In this document: piece after piece, positions 15,949 to 18,779 of the stretch | How positions within the stretch are numbered: position 1 is the first letter of the stretch | How the letters are laid out: each line of letters begins with the position of its first letter | From: an uncultured Eubacterium sp. | Lineage (GTDB): Bacteria > Bacillota > Clostridia > Lachnospirales > Lachnospiraceae | Reading direction: 5' to 3' | DNA length: 18,779 nt | Assembly (NCBI GenBank): GCA_910579075.1 | Contig: CAJTSV010000052.1 | Location: 6,582-25,360 of the forward strand | Position numbers and translations under genes: made by a program | The notes under the pieces: model-generated | What the model was told of the DNA's origin: nothing | What the model saw: the letters and a program-made list of their open reading frames with translations, nothing else | The model's database searches: none

Positions 15949-15981
15949 CAGGCGATAGCTGCTGAAATGAGGTTATAAAAA

Positions 15982-16734
15982 ATGGGACTGACTGTAAAAC
16001 TGGAAACCTTTGAAGGCCCGCTGGACCTGCTCCTTCACCTGCTGGAAAAAAACAAGGTCAATATTTATGACATTCCGATTGTGGAAATCACAAACCAGTA
16101 TATGGACTATATCCATGAGATGGAGCGGCAGGACCTGGATATTATGAGCGAATTTATGGTTATGGCAGCAACGCTGATTGATATCAAGGCCAGGATGCTG
16201 CTGCCGAAAAAAGTGACCGAAGAAGAAGCGGAAGAAGACCCGCGCACAGAGCTGGTACAGCAGCTTTTGGAGTACAAGCTTTACAAAAGCATTTCGTATG
16301 AGCTCAAAGACCGCCAGATGGATGCGGACAGGGTGATGTATAAGGAACCGACCATACCGCAGGAGGTTGCGCAGTATGTGCCGCCCTTTGATATGGAAGA
16401 ACTGTTAAACGGCCTGACCCTGGAAAAGCTCAACGCCGTATTTGAATCCGTCATAAAGCGCCAGAATGACAAAATTGACCCGGTGCGCTCCAAATTCGGG
16501 CGGATTGAAAAGGAAGAAGTGTCGCTGGAAGAAAAGATGGCTGCCCTGGAGCGTTATGCACAAAAACACCGGCAGTTCAGCTTCCGGGGGCTGTTAGAGC
16601 GCCAGTCCGGCCGTGTCCAGGTCATCGTGACATTTCTGGCCATTTTGGAGCTGATGAAAACAGGTAAAATCGAAATTTTCCAGAAGCAGGCATTTGACGA
16701 TATCAGCATTACGTCGCGGATTGCCGCAGCCTGA
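15982..16734 (+). CDS. scpA: Segregation and condensation protein A
   Basis: ScpA is the kleisin that bridges the two heads of the SMC ATPase and binds ScpB, compacting and separating chromosomes. The 250-residue product has the kleisin hallmark KLETFEGPLDLLLHLLEKNK at the N-terminus, then IYDIPIVEITNQYMDYI and FMVMAATLIDIKARMLLP. It ends in a winged-helix segment (FLAILELMKTGKIEIFQKQAF). An acidic linker (TEEEAEEDPRTE) follows the N-terminal domain. Length is typical. The start has GAGG some ten bases upstream. The next gene, scpB, follows immediately, the usual arrangement. Confidence 0.97.
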   Translation: MGLTVKLETFEGPLDLLLHLLEKNKVNIYDIPIVEITNQYMDYIHEMERQDLDIMSEFMVMAATLIDIKARMLLPKKVTEEEAEEDPRTELVQQLLEYKLYKSISYELKDRQMDADRVMYKEPTIPQEVAQYVPPFDMEELLNGLTLEKLNAVFESVIKRQNDKIDPVRSKFGRIEKEEVSLEEKMAALERYAQKHRQFSFRGLLERQSGRVQVIVTFLAILELMKTGKIEIFQKQAFDDISITSRIAAA

Positions 16735-16767
16735 ATGGGTGATGTTGAAAAAGGAAGGATGAGAGGC

Positions 16768-17331
16768 ATGGAGCAAAAGGAAGCCATTATTGAAGCTGTA
16801 TTATTTACGATGGGGGAATCGGTTCCCCTGGAAAAGCTGGCTGACGTTTTGGAGCTTGGGCCCGATGAAACAAAATCCATTATCACGCAGATGATGCAGC
16901 GTTACGAACACGAAAGCCGCGGAATTCAGATTATGGAGCTGGACGGCTCGTATCAGATGTGCACCAAAAAGCAGATGTATGAATACCTGATTCGTATTGC
17001 AAGCCAGCCGAAAAAGCAGGTGCTTACAGACGTTCTTCTGGAAACGCTTTCGATTATTGCTTACAAGCAGCCTGTCACTAAAATGGAAATCGAAAAAATC
17101 CGAGGCGTTTCCAGCGGCCATGCGGTCAGCAAGCTGGTGGAATATAACCTGGTCTGTGAAATCGGCCGCCTGGATGCGCCAGGACGCCCCCTGCTGTTTG
17201 GAACGACAGAGGAATTCCTGCGCAGCTTCGGTGTCAGCTCGATTGACGAGCTGCCGCAGCCAGAACCAGAGCAGGTCGAAGAATTCCGCCATGAGGCAGA
17301 AGCAGAAATGGAAATCCGCATGAAGGTATGA
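16768..17331 (+). CDS. scpB: Segregation and condensation protein B
   Basis: ScpB pairs with ScpA as a dimer of two winged-helix domains on the SMC complex. The 187-residue product starts MEQKEAIIEAVLFTMGESV, the standard opening. Family stretches include LLETLSIIAYKQPVTKMEIEKIRGV and the second-domain segment RLDAPGRPLLFGTTEEFLRSFG. The tail is acidic and may be flexible. The frame is open from an ATG at 16735 that directly follows the scpA stop. The ATG at 16768 is preferred because GGAAGG lies nine bases before it and the protein then matches the family's normal start and length. Confidence 0.96.
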   Translation: MEQKEAIIEAVLFTMGESVPLEKLADVLELGPDETKSIITQMMQRYEHESRGIQIMELDGSYQMCTKKQMYEYLIRIASQPKKQVLTDVLLETLSIIAYKQPVTKMEIEKIRGVSSGHAVSKLVEYNLVCEIGRLDAPGRPLLFGTTEEFLRSFGVSSIDELPQPEPEQVEEFRHEAEAEMEIRMKV

Positions 17332-17436
17332 TGCCGGCATACGGAATGCAAATTTTTATGAAAGCCTGACGCTGGAATATTGCATGGTACTGCTGCATAA
17401 TATGAAGAAAATACAGTTTCGGAGCATATATGCAAT

Positions 17437-18735
17437 ATGAAGCGAGCACTCTGTTTTCTGTTCACAATCCTGTTTACGCTGTCTGCACTGCCGCTGGCAC
17501 CTGCCTGTGCCGGGCCGGATTCTGAAAAAACAGCACGACAGGCGGAACGTGAACTGGATGAAAATGAACTTTATGCCCGTTCAGCCGTGCTGATGGATGC
17601 CGGTTCCGGGCGTGTTTTATTTGCAAAAAATGCAGATACGCCGCTGCCGATGGCAAGCACGACAAAAATCATGACCTGCATCGTCACGCTGGAACATGCA
17701 GACCTGAATGAAACCGCAGAGGTGTCAGCCTATGCGGCCAAAATGCCGGAAGTCAAGCTGCACATGGCACAGGGCGAGCATTACCGTCTGAAAGACCTTT
17801 TATATTCGTTAATGTTAGAGTCGCACAACGATTCTGCAGTCGTCATTGCAGAGCATACGGCCGGAAGCGTGGAGCAGTTTGCACAGCTGATGAATGAAAA
17901 GGCTGCTTCCATTGGCTGCAGGGACACCTATTTTATTACGCCAAACGGCCTGGATGCATCTGAGGACATTACAAAGCCGGACGGCACATCCGTGACAAAG
18001 GTACATTCTGCAACTGCCGCAGACCTTGCGGCCATATTAAGCTACTGTATTACAAAATCCCCCAAAAAAGAAGAATTCCTGAAAATTACCCGTACATCCA
18101 CACATACCTTCCACAATATGGAGCAGGCGGCAGACGGCACGTATACGCAGGGTGCACGCAGCTTTACCTGTGTCAACCACAATGCGTTTTTACATATGAT
18201 GGACGGTGCCCTGACCGGAAAAACCGGATTTACCGGAAATGCGGGGTACTGTTACACCGGGGCTTTAAAAAGCCAGGGCCGTACTTTCGTCATTGCGCTG
18301 CTAGCCTGCGGCTGGCCGAATAATAAGACCTATAAATGGAAGGATGCCAGAAAACTGTTCCAGTACGGAATCAGCAATTACAAGCAGGCAGACATCACGA
18401 ATTATGACTATGTGCCAAGGCCGGTTCCGGTAGAAAACGGGGCCGGAAAAGACCGGCTGTTAAAAACAAAAATACAGCTCCCGCTTTCCATCAGCCAGAC
18501 AGCACAGGAAATGCTGCTTTCAGAAAAGGATTCCGTGCAGGTACGCGAGGAAATTCCAAAAGTACTGCAGGCACCAGTGAAAAAGGGGGAGCGGATTGGT
18601 TCGCTGAATTATTATGTAAACGGAGAGCTGGCTGCACAGATGCCGCTGACGGCTGCAAGGGAGATAAAAGAGCGCTCGGCGCTGTGGTATTTAAAGCTGG
18701 TGGTTTCCAGGTATTTTTATCCTTATCTGAATTAA
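17437..18735 (+). CDS. D-alanyl-D-alanine carboxypeptidase (intact paralogue)
   Basis: A 432-residue low-molecular-weight penicillin-binding protein predicted to remove terminal D-Ala from peptidoglycan stem peptides. It has a signal peptide (about residues 1-25, ending near PACAG). The complete catalytic set is present: SxxK Ser74-Thr-Thr-Lys77, SxN Ser129-His-Asn131 and Lys262-Thr-Gly264. A C-terminal beta-rich domain contains a segment like one in the split copy (QAPVKKGERIGSLNYYVNG here, QAPVKKGSIAGKITYSLDG there). The C-terminal LKLVVSRYFYPYL could be a membrane-binding helix. It lies 105 bases after scpB; co-transcription is likely, and I see no strong promoter or terminator between them. 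GGAG is 12 bases before the ATG, a slightly long spacing. It may compensate for the interrupted dacF. Confidence 0.95.
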   Translation: MKRALCFLFTILFTLSALPLAPACAGPDSEKTARQAERELDENELYARSAVLMDAGSGRVLFAKNADTPLPMASTTKIMTCIVTLEHADLNETAEVSAYAAKMPEVKLHMAQGEHYRLKDLLYSLMLESHNDSAVVIAEHTAGSVEQFAQLMNEKAASIGCRDTYFITPNGLDASEDITKPDGTSVTKVHSATAADLAAILSYCITKSPKKEEFLKITRTSTHTFHNMEQAADGTYTQGARSFTCVNHNAFLHMMDGALTGKTGFTGNAGYCYTGALKSQGRTFVIALLACGWPNNKTYKWKDARKLFQYGISNYKQADITNYDYVPRPVPVENGAGKDRLLKTKIQLPLSISQTAQEMLLSEKDSVQVREEIPKVLQAPVKKGERIGSLNYYVNGELAAQMPLTAAREIKERSALWYLKLVVSRYFYPYLN

Positions 18736-18779
18736 ATGCGGATGCTGGAAGCTGCATACGGAAGGATGTGGAAGGCGCA

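Noticed and set aside
17332..17436. Separate promoter for the intact carboxypeptidase
   Set aside because: TTGCAT and CATAAT are present but only about 10 bases apart, too close for a sigma-A promoter.

Overview
The window looks like chromosomal DNA of a Clostridia member, most likely Lachnospiraceae-like. This is inferred from gene content and order (scpA-scpB beside a D-Ala-D-Ala carboxypeptidase), strong AGGAGG-type ribosome sites, roughly balanced GC and the protein flavour. No rRNA, tRNA or CRISPR array is visible.

Bases 1-7610 are one plus-strand chemosensory operon: cheB (5' end outside the window), a CheY-like receiver, cheA, cheW, two methyl-accepting chemotaxis proteins (one almost without an outside domain, one with a helical sensor), and a free-standing HPt phosphotransfer protein. 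It closes with a hairpin terminator at about 7558-7610. Both receptors end in the same residues, DFGKY. Bases 7613-8452 hold a decayed subtilisin-type protease whose start is lost and whose catalytic-Asp motif is broken. Bases 8538-10100 are a cardiolipin synthase read from a TTG start.

Bases 10095-14993 are the most interesting part. A D-alanyl-D-alanine carboxypeptidase gene (dacF type, minus strand) is split into a 3' piece (10095-10892) and a 5' piece (14579-14993) by a 3,696-bp two-gene element. The element is bounded by a 10-bp direct repeat, CACATGCGTC. It carries an AAA-ATPase/PD-(D/E)XK-nuclease-like protein of unknown function, with its own sigma-A-like promoter, and a large serine recombinase. 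Removing the element with one repeat copy restores a 400-codon gene exactly in frame through the catalytic SxN motif (SIASANDACVAMAEHISG). Joining the element's ends gives a 54-bp imperfect palindrome centred on a CA dinucleotide, as expected of a serine-recombinase attP. This is therefore an integrated element that could in principle be excised scarlessly to switch the gene back on.

Bases 15079-18735 are a plus-strand housekeeping cluster: a membrane-anchored metallophosphoesterase, scpA, scpB (condensin partners) and a second, intact D-Ala-D-Ala carboxypeptidase, which may cover for the interrupted one. The paralogue has a diverged sequence at the place corresponding to the integration site.
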